Assembly: GCA_041736625.1 (NCBI GenBank)
Contig: JBGSTG010000073.1
Span: 32,733-96,732, forward strand
From: M3007 sp041736625
GTDB lineage: Bacteria > Bacteroidota > Bacteroidia > Chitinophagales > Saprospiraceae
DNA length: 64,000 nucleotides
Direction of reading: 5' to 3'
Under the pieces are notes generated by a model that saw only the letters and a list, made by a program, of their open reading frames with translations, searched no databases and had not been told where the DNA came from. Position numbers and translations under genes: made by a program. Position 1 is the first letter of the stretch, and each line of letters opens with the position of its first letter. Positions 34,978 to 42,419 of the stretch are shown piece by piece.

Positions 34978-36576
34978 TTAAAATTCAAAGTGCCGGCTCA
35001 TTCCATCCCTTGGTTCGGAATACCCGTTTTTCAAACGCGCAAACGTGTAGCTGTTTTTCTGAACGTTTTTGAGGAAGGACAAGGAAGGGGCGAAAAAATA
35101 GGCCCCGCCCAGGAACCGGATGCAAGGCTTGAGGTCTTCGGCTGTAAATCGAACCTTATCGTCTGCGTTTCCTTTTCCCCATTGCTCAGGAAGGAACCAT
35201 GTAGAAAACTGGTGGTTCAGCCCGTAACCAGTCACCATATCAACCCCGGTTTGTTGGTTGCCGGTATATACGTTGCTCATCCACCGGTTGAGGATGTTTT
35301 CAAACTGTTGTCCGATGTTGCTTTGGAAGGACATAAACAGCAATCCCAGGTCCTTTTCAGGTAGTTGATTCGGGTCATCCGGCCAGTCCTGCCAATCAAC
35401 GTCATTTTCTTCGTGGCCGTTGGGCATCCTGTCGTCGTACAGCACCCCACGTCGCACAATGGTCACCGGGTTGTTCGGGTCTCGTGGGTTGGCTTTGCGG
35501 GCATGCGAGGCAAACGGGCAGCGTATGCCGTCGTGATCGCTGCGCATCTCACCATCGGGGCCTTTCTGGACATTCAGGTAGGAAAAATCATTCTCCGGGG
35601 ATTTTTCAATGTAATTTTTCGGGGCATCATGCAGGGAAACAGACGTGCCGTCGTGGAACCGGCCCATCATGTAGGCTTCTGCTTGTTCCCGGGAAATCCC
35701 GGTTATCTTCTTTTCAATATTTTCGGCATTCTGTTTGAACGCTTTCACGTTTTGTTCCAACTTGAGAAAGGCCATAAAACTGCCGGCGCTGCACCACTGA
35801 TCGCCGCCTTTGTCTTTCAACAACACCACACGCAAAGGCACCAGCGCCTTTTCGGTGAACGACGATTTGTCGTAAAGATCGGGGAAAAACAGCGGTTGGC
35901 TGATGCCATCGCGGAACCCGAACCACTCGACTACCTTGGGGACCAGTGTTCCCTGTTCATCCTTGTAGTTGAACTGCCTTTTTTTCAGTATTCCGTTGTG
36001 TGCCTTCACAACGGCCCAATCTACCTGGCGGGTTATCCCGGCAATGTCATCCAGGCCGGCTACATCCCCGAAATCAGGCAAGTCTGAAGCAATCATCACC
36101 AGGGCGTGTATTTCATCCTTACCCAATCCAGGAAATGAATTCGATGGCTCACCCGGATTCGGAAAAGGGGTCCTCCCCGTCATGCCGGCGGCGAAAGCCG
36201 AGTTGTCGTCTACAGCAGGGGCGAGGTGGTCCAGCATCAGGCTTCTGTATCCTTGCCAGGTGAGGTGAAAAGTGCAAACGGGAAGCTTTGGGTATTCCAT
36301 CTGCGCTTTTGCAGAAGTGACCCTTGGCGCTACCTGCTCGATCCAAGCCAGTGCTTTTTCGACGTTATTCGCTCCCGACTTGAAGTGGATTGCAAAAAAA
36401 CGACTGAACTTTTTACCGTGGTGGAGCAGAATGTTGGCCTGCAGATCGGAGAGCAACGGCATCCATTCCGGGATTTCAGCCTTAATCGGTAATTTACCCA
36501 ACAGTTTTTCAAATTCTGCATTGGAATGCGGCGGAATGGTGGATAGCCGAGGATAAAATTCATTCAGTTCAGACAT
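34978..36576 (-). CDS. DyP-type heme peroxidase family protein
   Basis: A 532-residue protein. The DyP hallmark GXXDG reads GFRDG near residue 221 in VEWFGFRDGISQP, the proximal heme His lies near residue 358 in CPFASHARKANPRD, and a conserved Arg follows in RRGVLYDDR; GLLFMSFQSNIGQQFE is the usual distal strand. It is longer than bacterial A/B-type DyPs, closer to the C/D-type. It has no Tat signal or obvious encapsulin-targeting tail, and no encapsulin gene is near, so it is likely cytoplasmic or exported non-classically. Substrate unknown; typical members oxidise dyes, lignin-like phenols or porphyrins with hydrogen peroxide. It lies between a small unknown gene (33 bases upstream) and the sensor kinase. 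Confidence 0.9.
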   Translation of the reverse strand: MSELNEFYPRLSTIPPHSNAEFEKLLGKLPIKAEIPEWMPLLSDLQANILLHHGKKFSRFFAIHFKSGANNVEKALAWIEQVAPRVTSAKAQMEYPKLPVCTFHLTWQGYRSLMLDHLAPAVDDNSAFAAGMTGRTPFPNPGEPSNSFPGLGKDEIHALVMIASDLPDFGDVAGLDDIAGITRQVDWAVVKAHNGILKKRQFNYKDEQGTLVPKVVEWFGFRDGISQPLFFPDLYDKSSFTEKALVPLRVVLLKDKGGDQWCSAGSFMAFLKLEQNVKAFKQNAENIEKKITGISREQAEAYMMGRFHDGTSVSLHDAPKNYIEKSPENDFSYLNVQKGPDGEMRSDHDGIRCPFASHARKANPRDPNNPVTIVRRGVLYDDRMPNGHEENDVDWQDWPDDPNQLPEKDLGLLFMSFQSNIGQQFENILNRWMSNVYTGNQQTGVDMVTGYGLNHQFSTWFLPEQWGKGNADDKVRFTAEDLKPCIRFLGGAYFFAPSLSFLKNVQKNSYTFARLKNGYSEPRDGMSRHFEF

Positions 36577-36609
36577 CTTCAGGAGGTTTTATACGGTTTA
36601 TTGTTGGGT

Positions 36610-36939
36610 TTATCCGGCAAACCCCGGTGGTTTGGGAGAATCAGTGACGTTTGCACCCGGAAATGTGTTCGGCGGGTAATAGGGCGGGCACCGCAAGGCG
36701 ATGACCTCTTGTAGAACCGAACCATCCGCCGCTATTCCAACCCATACCGGGTGCTCAGCGTCCCAGAAAGTGGCCATATACTTCCGGCAGGCGTAGTAAC
36801 CCGCCTGTGCCTGTATCCGGAATATGTCTTCCGGATAAAAGGACGCGGGCGTGGATTCCTCCGTCGGCGTACAGGCTCTTAATCTCGGATCCAGCCCGGT
36901 ATATACCGGGGCCAGTGCATCATAATGGACGTATGCCAT
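36610..36939 (-). CDS. Small protein of unknown function upstream of the DyP peroxidase
   Basis: A 109-residue protein I do not recognise. It has no signal peptide or membrane segment, two Cys residues (one in ACRKYMATFW, one in LRCPPYYPP), an aromatic middle (AGYYACRKYMATFWD), and a Pro-rich C-terminus (RCPPYYPPNTFPG, ending PKPPGFAG). The ATG at 36939 is preferred over a TTG two codons upstream. It ends 33 bases before the peroxidase gene on the same strand, so it is likely in the same operon and may act with it. Confidence 0.6.
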   Translation of the reverse strand: MAYVHYDALAPVYTGLDPRLRACTPTEESTPASFYPEDIFRIQAQAGYYACRKYMATFWDAEHPVWVGIAADGSVLQEVIALRCPPYYPPNTFPGANVTDSPKPPGFAG

Positions 36940-37076
36940 GATCAAATAATTTTAAGGGTAAAAGGTTGCTTGACTGATCCGGTCTAAAATTAAGTGAACC
37001 CTGGAGGGCTGTTCAGGATGAATGAACGAAGCGGCGGACAACGGCTACCAACTGCGGGATTGGCTGTAGGAGCGTA

Positions 37077-37832
37077 TCAGATCTCTCTGAGCTTTTTCAA
37101 CAACAAGTCTCGGTTCTCTTTCGACACGTCCACCTTCGAACCATCTTTCATCATCAGATAGGCGTCGCCTTTAACATAGGTGTCGACCATCAACAGGTTG
37201 ACAATGTGTGCCCGGTGTGCCCGCATGAAGTTTGCATAAGGCTCAAATTGCTCTTCGTAAGCCCCGATGTTGACGGAAGCCAGCAGGCGTTTTTTGGCGC
37301 CGGCGTAAAACAGTTCGGTGAAGTTGGCGCGGGCTTCCAGCCGAATGAGGTCGGCTATGGGAATATAATGCACCCCTTCCAGCGTGGAAACGATGAGCCT
37401 GGAGGGCAGTTTTTTTTGCTGCAACTCCCGGAAGGAGTCGATGGCGTGTTTGATTTGTTCGCCCAGGTGCTTTTCGGCGATCCTTTTGCGCACACGATCG
37501 ACGGCATCGCCCAGCAGGTCTGCCGTCACCGGCTTCAGGAGGTAATCGAGCGCACCGGCGCGAATAGCCGAGATGGCGTGGTTGTGGTAGCCGGTGATGA
37601 AAATGATCAAAAAATCGACCTCACCGACCCTGTGTAACAAGTCGAATCCGGTTCCGTCTGGCATCTCCACATCCAGAAAAACCAAATCCGGCCGCGCAGC
37701 TTGTATCGAAGCAACGCCTTCCGCCACGTTGAAACACGACTGCAGCACCCGAATGTCCGGATAGTAGCTGGTCAGCAGCGCCAACAGCACATCATGGCAG
37801 TTTTTTTCGTCGTCAACGATGATCGCATTCAT
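37077..37832 (-). CDS. LytTR-family response regulator
   Basis: A 251-residue regulator. The receiver domain (about 1-120) has the acidic pair VDDEK, the phosphoacceptor Asp in LVFLDVEMPDGTG (about residue 54), Thr in IFITGYHNHA, and Lys in DYLLKPV. The LytTR DNA-binding domain covers about 145-251 (LEARANFTELFY, FMRAHRAHIVNL). It pairs by type with the LytS-like kinase at 31780-34959. It lies 137 bases upstream of the small gene, so it is either the first gene of that cluster or separately transcribed. Confidence 0.93.
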   Translation of the reverse strand: MNAIIVDDEKNCHDVLLALLTSYYPDIRVLQSCFNVAEGVASIQAARPDLVFLDVEMPDGTGFDLLHRVGEVDFLIIFITGYHNHAISAIRAGALDYLLKPVTADLLGDAVDRVRKRIAEKHLGEQIKHAIDSFRELQQKKLPSRLIVSTLEGVHYIPIADLIRLEARANFTELFYAGAKKRLLASVNIGAYEEQFEPYANFMRAHRAHIVNLLMVDTYVKGDAYLMMKDGSKVDVSKENRDLLLKKLREI

Positions 37833-37928
37833 GGCAGCACGGAGGTGCTACAACCCTTGGCAGCGGGTGGGGAAGGGTGGCGTTTTCTCCTGTTGCAAAG
37901 ATGATTATTTATGGGATGCCCGTGCCAT

Positions 37929-39317
37929 CTATTCTGCTGCATCGCCATCTTCTCCATCATTTTTTTCTGAACCGCCCAACGGCGTACTGAGCGGCACGAT
38001 CCAGTCGGTCGCCAGGGAGAAACGGGTGATGGTCATGAGGTCTACATCCGGACGGATCAGCTGCTGGTACGCCCTTCCGTTCAGGCTGGCTTGCACGTCG
38101 GCGTACACCGCCACGCGGCCGACGCCGTTTTGGCGGAATTGCGCGCCGAGGTGGTGGGCGAATTGCAGGATCATATCGGGTCGCGTTGCCATTTTGCGAC
38201 GCTGGCGGGCCGACAGGTAGTCTTTTTGGTCAATACGCCACTCCTCCCGGGTGTCCAGGTCCACCACCTTGAAGTCGGCCCTGGCCTTTTTGTCGCGCAA
38301 TTTCATGTGCCAGGAGAATCGGTGCCCGCGTTCGTCCCAGCTGACGTTTCCGCCGATCGCCAAGTGCCGCAGCGGGATAAGCAGTTGCAAAGCTGCGTAA
38401 ACGGCGACGAAGGCCACCAATGGCTTCGAGTATTGGAACTGCGGCACGGGTACATCCGCGCGGAGGGGGAAGCGCCATTTGGCCACGGGTTGCGCGTTGA
38501 GCAACCTGCGGAACCAGTCCGGTTCGAAAAACAGGGTGGTGGCGGCCATCATGAACCAGGGAAATATACCAATGCTCCACAGGTTGTGGTTCATCAGGTG
38601 AAACAGGGTGATGGAAACGAAGGCCCAGACACGCGTTTTTTTCCAAAGGAGGGCGGGCACGATGAGCAGATCGAGCAGCAGTCCGCTGTATGAGAAAAAA
38701 TATACCATCCAGGGTTCGGTGAAATAGCGGCCGATGACCGGAAAGTCGGTATCCTGTGCCATCCAGATGAACATGGGTTGCCCTTGCAGCCAGTCGGCGT
38801 TGATCTTGGCGACGCCGCCGTAAAAATAAGCGACGCCAATTTGGAAGGTCAGCAGGGCGGGCGCCCAGAGGGGAACGTAATCGCTCCGGATTGCGGGATT
38901 ATTTTGCGCGTCTTTAGAGAGTGCCCGATGGGCCGGCACAAGGGTCATGAGGCCACCCAGCAGGGAGATCAGGTAGAAATGGTTCAGGTAGTTTGTCTTA
39001 TCCAGCAAAAAGATATACGTAAAGCCCAAAAAAAGAAAAATGCTGGCGATGCGGTAGAACAAGCCCAGCATGACGCAAAAGGCCGAGATGCCCAGCAATG
39101 TAAAAAAAATGTACATACCGTTGCCTTCGAATGGCTTTACCCAGTGGAACCCTTCGAAGGTGAAAAAGAAATCCGGGGCCACCCAGTACCGATGGATCCA
39201 GTTGAGCTGGAAGTACCGGCACACCTCAATCAGCAGGATGCCGCCGAAGGCAATCCGAAAAAAAACGAGTGAGGAGATGTCGACGGGCTTGAAAAGCAGT
39301 GCTGCCAGTTTTTTCAT
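37929..39317 (-). CDS. HTTM domain membrane protein (vitamin-K-dependent gamma-carboxylase-like)
   Basis: A 462-residue protein with about eight transmembrane helices in the first 330 residues and a soluble C-terminal beta-rich domain. HTTM features are visible: DISSLVFFRIAFG at the N-terminus, YFYGGVAKINADWLQG with the conserved Lys, and LFHLMNHNLWSIGIFPW. HTTM proteins are relatives of gamma-glutamyl carboxylase; whether bacterial members carboxylate proteins is mostly untested. The ATG at 39317 is chosen because further upstream the frame overlaps the kinase-like gene, which ends 16 bases before. The C-terminus is acidic. Confidence 0.88.
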   Translation of the reverse strand: MKKLAALLFKPVDISSLVFFRIAFGGILLIEVCRYFQLNWIHRYWVAPDFFFTFEGFHWVKPFEGNGMYIFFTLLGISAFCVMLGLFYRIASIFLFLGFTYIFLLDKTNYLNHFYLISLLGGLMTLVPAHRALSKDAQNNPAIRSDYVPLWAPALLTFQIGVAYFYGGVAKINADWLQGQPMFIWMAQDTDFPVIGRYFTEPWMVYFFSYSGLLLDLLIVPALLWKKTRVWAFVSITLFHLMNHNLWSIGIFPWFMMAATTLFFEPDWFRRLLNAQPVAKWRFPLRADVPVPQFQYSKPLVAFVAVYAALQLLIPLRHLAIGGNVSWDERGHRFSWHMKLRDKKARADFKVVDLDTREEWRIDQKDYLSARQRRKMATRPDMILQFAHHLGAQFRQNGVGRVAVYADVQASLNGRAYQQLIRPDVDLMTITRFSLATDWIVPLSTPLGGSEKNDGEDGDAAE

Positions 39318-39333
39318 GGTGCGGCGTTTTTTT

Positions 39334-39903
39334 TTACCAATAGCGGGCAAAGGGAATGCTGTTTTCCTTGGCCTGCTTGGCTTGTAGTATGAGGGTGGAG
39401 ACCGCTTCGGGGGTTCGGGCGGTGGTGTCAATCACCACGTCGAACAGTTGCATGTTGGCGCAGTCGGCGCCGTAAGTTTTCCAGAAGCGCTCATTTTCGC
39501 TCTGTTTGCGGGCGCGTATCTTTTCGCCGGCCTCTTCCGGCGATTCGTAGGCCTCGCTTCGGCGGTTCGGGTCGTTGAATATGCGGCGAACGGCCTCTGC
39601 CGGATCGGTCTGGAGGTACACTTTGAACGATTGGGGCAGAAAAAACCAGGCCAGCCGGCTGTCGACCACGTACCCCTCGGGGTCCTTACCCAGGGAAATG
39701 AAAATTAAGTCGATGCGTTCGTCGATACTCGGGTCGGTGTCGGCGCGCCGGTTCAGTTCCAGGGTGTCTATGCCCATTTCCGCGGCCAGTTGTCGTTGGA
39801 TGTTGCCGGTTGAAACGTATTCATATCCGGTCGCTTCACAAAGTAGTCTGGAAACAGCGCTTTTCCCGCTGCCCAGGTCGCCGGTAAGGGTGATTTTATT
39901 CAT
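39334..39903 (-). CDS. Cytidylate-kinase-like nucleotide kinase
   Basis: A 189-residue P-loop protein with Walker A GDLGSGKS, a substrate-binding start like that of cytidylate kinases (YEYVSTGNIQRQLAAEMG), a DSRLAW segment and a lid-like Arg-rich region (RRIFNDPNRRSEAYESPEEA). The length is close to the cytidylate-kinase-like family (AAA_33/Cytidylate_kin2). The actual substrate is uncertain. It is followed after 16 bases by the HTTM gene. Its 5' side is occupied by a heptanucleotide repeat array that begins six bases from the ATG. Confidence 0.8.
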   Translation of the reverse strand: MNKITLTGDLGSGKSAVSRLLCEATGYEYVSTGNIQRQLAAEMGIDTLELNRRADTDPSIDERIDLIFISLGKDPEGYVVDSRLAWFFLPQSFKVYLQTDPAEAVRRIFNDPNRRSEAYESPEEAGEKIRARKQSENERFWKTYGADCANMQLFDVVIDTTARTPEAVSTLILQAKQAKENSIPFARYW

Positions 39904-39909
39904 GGGTTG

Positions 39910-40021
39910 TCGGCTTTCGGTAGTCGGCTTTCGGTAGTCGGCGGTCGGTAGTCGGTAGTCGGTAGTCGGCTTTCGGTTGTCGGCGGTCGGTAGTCGGTAG
40001 TCGGCTTTCGGGGTTCGGTTG
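39910..40021. repeat. 16-unit heptanucleotide array TCGGNNN
   Basis: Sixteen consecutive 7-nt units with fixed TCGG and variable last three bases (TAG seven times, CTT four, CGG two, TTG two, GGT once). There is no indel in 112 bases. It begins just outside the ATG of the minus-strand kinase-like gene. Confidence 0.9.
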
Positions 40022-40085
40022 CGGGGTGTTGGTTGTGTGTATTCATTTTTTGATCTGAATTTTTAAGAAATCTCGAACTTTGATC

Positions 40086-40169
40086 CCGCCGACAACCGAA
40101 AGCCGACAACCGAAAGCCGAAAGCCGACTACCGACAACCGACAACCGACCGCCGACAACCGACATCCGA
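40086..40169. repeat. 12-unit heptanucleotide array, inverted (NNNCCGA)
   Basis: Twelve consecutive 7-nt units ending in CCGA; on the minus strand they read TCGGTTG, TCGGCTT, TCGGCGG, TCGGTAG, TCGGATG. This is the same family as 39910-40021 but in opposite orientation, across a 64-base spacer. It ends seven bases before the likely TTG start of the DUF4340 gene. Confidence 0.9.
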
Positions 40170-40175
40170 CCGCCC

Positions 40176-41108
40176 TTGAAAAACAAACACCTCATTTTCC
40201 TCTTCCTGTTCGTACTCCTTTCCGGCTGGCTCCTGGGCCGATTCTGGCCGTGGAGCCGGGGGCAGGCGTTGCATGCGGTGTTAATGGAGGCGGACACCGC
40301 GCGAGCAGAGGCCTTGCAGGTATTGGCCCCGGGCTACCCGCCGTGGTCTTTGCATCGGGGAGAAGGCGGCTGGACGCTGATGGCCGACAACCGGTCGATG
40401 CCTATGACGCCCCGCCAAGCGGAGCTGCTGTTGGCAGCGGCGGCGCAAGTTACGAGTTTGCGGGTGATGTACACAAGCCGTCCGGATACCTTGGGGCTCG
40501 GGCCGGGGCAGTCTGTTCTGTTGACGTGGACGACCCCAGGGATGCAGGAACAACGGTTGTACCTGGGACGGGAGACCCCCGAAGGTACGTGGGTGAAGCT
40601 GGCCGGTCAGCAGGCGGTATTTTTGGCCAATGGCCGGTTGCGCAGTCGTTATGCGGTGGATGCGCGGTTGTTTCGAAGCAGGGTTGCCCTGGATTGGGAG
40701 CTGTCGACAGTCGACAGCCTGGTATTTGAACGCGGCGATACCGTCCGAATGCTACAAAAGTTAACGGCACAAAACAGCGACTGGCTTCGTGCCGTATTGC
40801 CCGTCGGGGAGCGGCCCTTTGCCGATTTTTTCGATGAAACGCGCGCCGGAAAGCTCGAATTGGCGCGGCTCACGCTATTGCGGGACAGCACATCGGTCGA
40901 ACTGCGCCTTTTTCGGTGGGAGCCCCTCAATCTTCCGGAAGATTTGCACGAAGTGCGCAAAGCCGGCCCCCTGTTGCCCCCTTATGTTTGGCACAGCACC
41001 ACCAACCCGTTGAATTTTTTTGTCCAGAGCGATACCTTGCAGGCTTCTCTATTCCTGGCCGGCCCGCCGGCTTCCGATGCGCGCGATTCCATACTACATG
41101 AAAACTGA
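40176..41108 (+). CDS. DUF4340-like membrane-anchored protein, probable TTG start
   Basis: A 310-residue protein with one N-terminal membrane helix (HLIFLFLFVLLSGWLLGRF) and a periplasmic domain of the DUF4340 pattern (GEGGWTLMADN, DTLGLGPGQSVLLTW, GTWVKLAGQQAVFLA). No ATG precedes the helix; TTG at 40176 (KNKHLIF follows) is the natural start. An earlier TTG at 40080 would begin the protein inside the heptad repeat. It is the first gene of a compact operon and overlaps the oxidase by 11 bases. DUF4340 proteins are often near ABC exporter or gliding genes elsewhere; here the context is envelope glycan-type enzymes. Confidence 0.7.
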   Translation: MKNKHLIFLFLFVLLSGWLLGRFWPWSRGQALHAVLMEADTARAEALQVLAPGYPPWSLHRGEGGWTLMADNRSMPMTPRQAELLLAAAAQVTSLRVMYTSRPDTLGLGPGQSVLLTWTTPGMQEQRLYLGRETPEGTWVKLAGQQAVFLANGRLRSRYAVDARLFRSRVALDWELSTVDSLVFERGDTVRMLQKLTAQNSDWLRAVLPVGERPFADFFDETRAGKLELARLTLLRDSTSVELRLFRWEPLNLPEDLHEVRKAGPLLPPYVWHSTTNPLNFFVQSDTLQASLFLAGPPASDARDSILHEN

Positions 41109-42417
41109 CACCACCCTCCTCGCCAACTGGGGCAACTATCCGGTCGCCGAAGCCCGTGTACACACGCCGGAGAACGCCGGTGAGCTATCCGAATTTGTGC
41201 AGCAGCAGACCCATATCCTGGCACGGGGCAACGGCCGCTGTTACGGCGATGCGGCTCTCGCCGATGAGGTGCTGAATATGCTGCCACTGAACCGTATCCT
41301 GGAATTCGATGCCGGCGCCGGGCAAATCCGGTGCGAGGCGGGCGTGCTGTTGTCCGATATCATCCGGATGGCGGTACCCAGGGGTTGGTTTTTCCACGTA
41401 ACACCCGGCATCAAAAACATCACCGTGGGCGGCGCCATCGCTTGTGATGTGCACGGAAAAAACCACCCGTCGAAAGGATGCTTCTCTCAGTGGCTGACGT
41501 CGTTCGTCCTGCTGAAGGGGAACGGTGCGCAGGTGCTTTGCACCAAAACACAAAACGCCGACCTTTTCTGGCAGACCTGTGGTGGCATGGGATGGACGGG
41601 CATTGTGCTGGAAGCGACCTTTCAACTTATGCCCGTCTCGTCGGTGATGATGCGGCAAACCGCTGTGCGCGCACCTCATCTGGAAGGGGTGTTCCGGGCT
41701 TTCACGGAGAACAGACAATCGACCTACGCCGCCGGTTGGGTCGACTGCCTTTCCTCGGGGCCTGCTTTTGGCCGCGGCGTGGTGTTTTTGGCGGAGCACG
41801 AACACGCAACCGGGACGAATGCCCCGCTTGTTTATCCAGAAAAAAAGGCTAAAAACGTACCATTTTATGCACCTTCGTGGATTTTAAATCCATTGAGCAT
41901 TCGAATGCACAACCAGATTATTTTTTCACGGGCACACACCGGCGAGCGTTTGACAGACATGGACGCCTACTTCTATCCATTGGACGGGGTGCGCAACTGG
42001 AACCGTCTCTATGGCCGGCGCGGATTTGTGCAATACCAGTTTTGTCTGCCCGAAATACACGCATTCGACGGCATTCGGCGGGTATTGGAAACCATTCGTT
42101 CCAGCGCCGACACGCCCTTTCTTACCGTTTTGAAGCGACATGGCGAGCGCCCGCCGGAGGCGCTGCATTCCTTTCCGCTGCGGGGCTATTCGCTGGCGCT
42201 GGATTTCCCGCGTACCCGCACCGTCTTCGAACTGGTGCGTCGTCTGGACGATCTGGTGTGGGCGCTGGAAGGCAAAATTTACCTGGCCAAGGACGCCTGC
42301 TCCCGGCCGGAAATGGGGCGGGTGGACCCCAATGGCTTCGGCGAAAAAAAATTTTGTTCTTTGCTGAAAATGAGACTATTAAACTCGTCCTACGAGTATA
42401 GTCGTAGGACGAGTTAA
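41098..42417 (+). CDS. FAD-dependent oxidase, DprE1/aldonolactone-oxidase-like
   Basis: A 439-residue flavoprotein. The N-terminal FAD-binding domain (PCMH/VAO type) shows ILARGNGRCYGDAAL, the long VTPGIKNITVGGAIACDVHGKNH motif with the Gly-rich loop, and GCFSQWLTSF. The C-terminal half ends KIYLAKDACSRPEM, as in DprE1 and D-arabinono-lactone oxidases (Lys in YLAKD aligns with the DprE1 active-site region). The final 12 residues or so and the stop are encoded by a palindromic repeat (42382-42415), so the natural C-terminus may be altered. It overlaps the upstream DUF4340 gene and ends two bases before the GT39-like gene. DprE1-type oxidation of polyprenyl-phosphoribose is one possibility, not shown. 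Confidence 0.85.
   Translation: MKTDTTLLANWGNYPVAEARVHTPENAGELSEFVQQQTHILARGNGRCYGDAALADEVLNMLPLNRILEFDAGAGQIRCEAGVLLSDIIRMAVPRGWFFHVTPGIKNITVGGAIACDVHGKNHPSKGCFSQWLTSFVLLKGNGAQVLCTKTQNADLFWQTCGGMGWTGIVLEATFQLMPVSSVMMRQTAVRAPHLEGVFRAFTENRQSTYAAGWVDCLSSGPAFGRGVVFLAEHEHATGTNAPLVYPEKKAKNVPFYAPSWILNPLSIRMHNQIIFSRAHTGERLTDMDAYFYPLDGVRNWNRLYGRRGFVQYQFCLPEIHAFDGIRRVLETIRSSADTPFLTVLKRHGERPPEALHSFPLRGYSLALDFPRTRTVFELVRRLDDLVWALEGKIYLAKDACSRPEMGRVDPNGFGEKKFCSLLKMRLLNSSYEYSRRTS
42382..42415. repeat. Perfect 14-bp palindromic repeat at a gene end
   Basis: AACTCGTCCTACGA (42382-42395) and TCGTAGGACGAGTT (42402-42415) are exact reverse complements around a 6-base loop GTATAG. The element lies inside the 3' end of the oxidase gene, supplies part of its TAA stop, and ends four bases before the next ATG. 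No T-run follows, and the downstream gene is in the same operon, so it is unlikely to be a full terminator. Confidence 0.85.
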
Positions 42418-42419
42418 AA

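Noticed and set aside
34978..36576. DyP peroxidase as encapsulin cargo
   Set aside because: No encapsulin gene is adjacent and I see no clear targeting tail.
39910..40169. Heptad arrays as a CRISPR array
   Set aside because: Units are 7 nt without spacers, and no cas genes are near.
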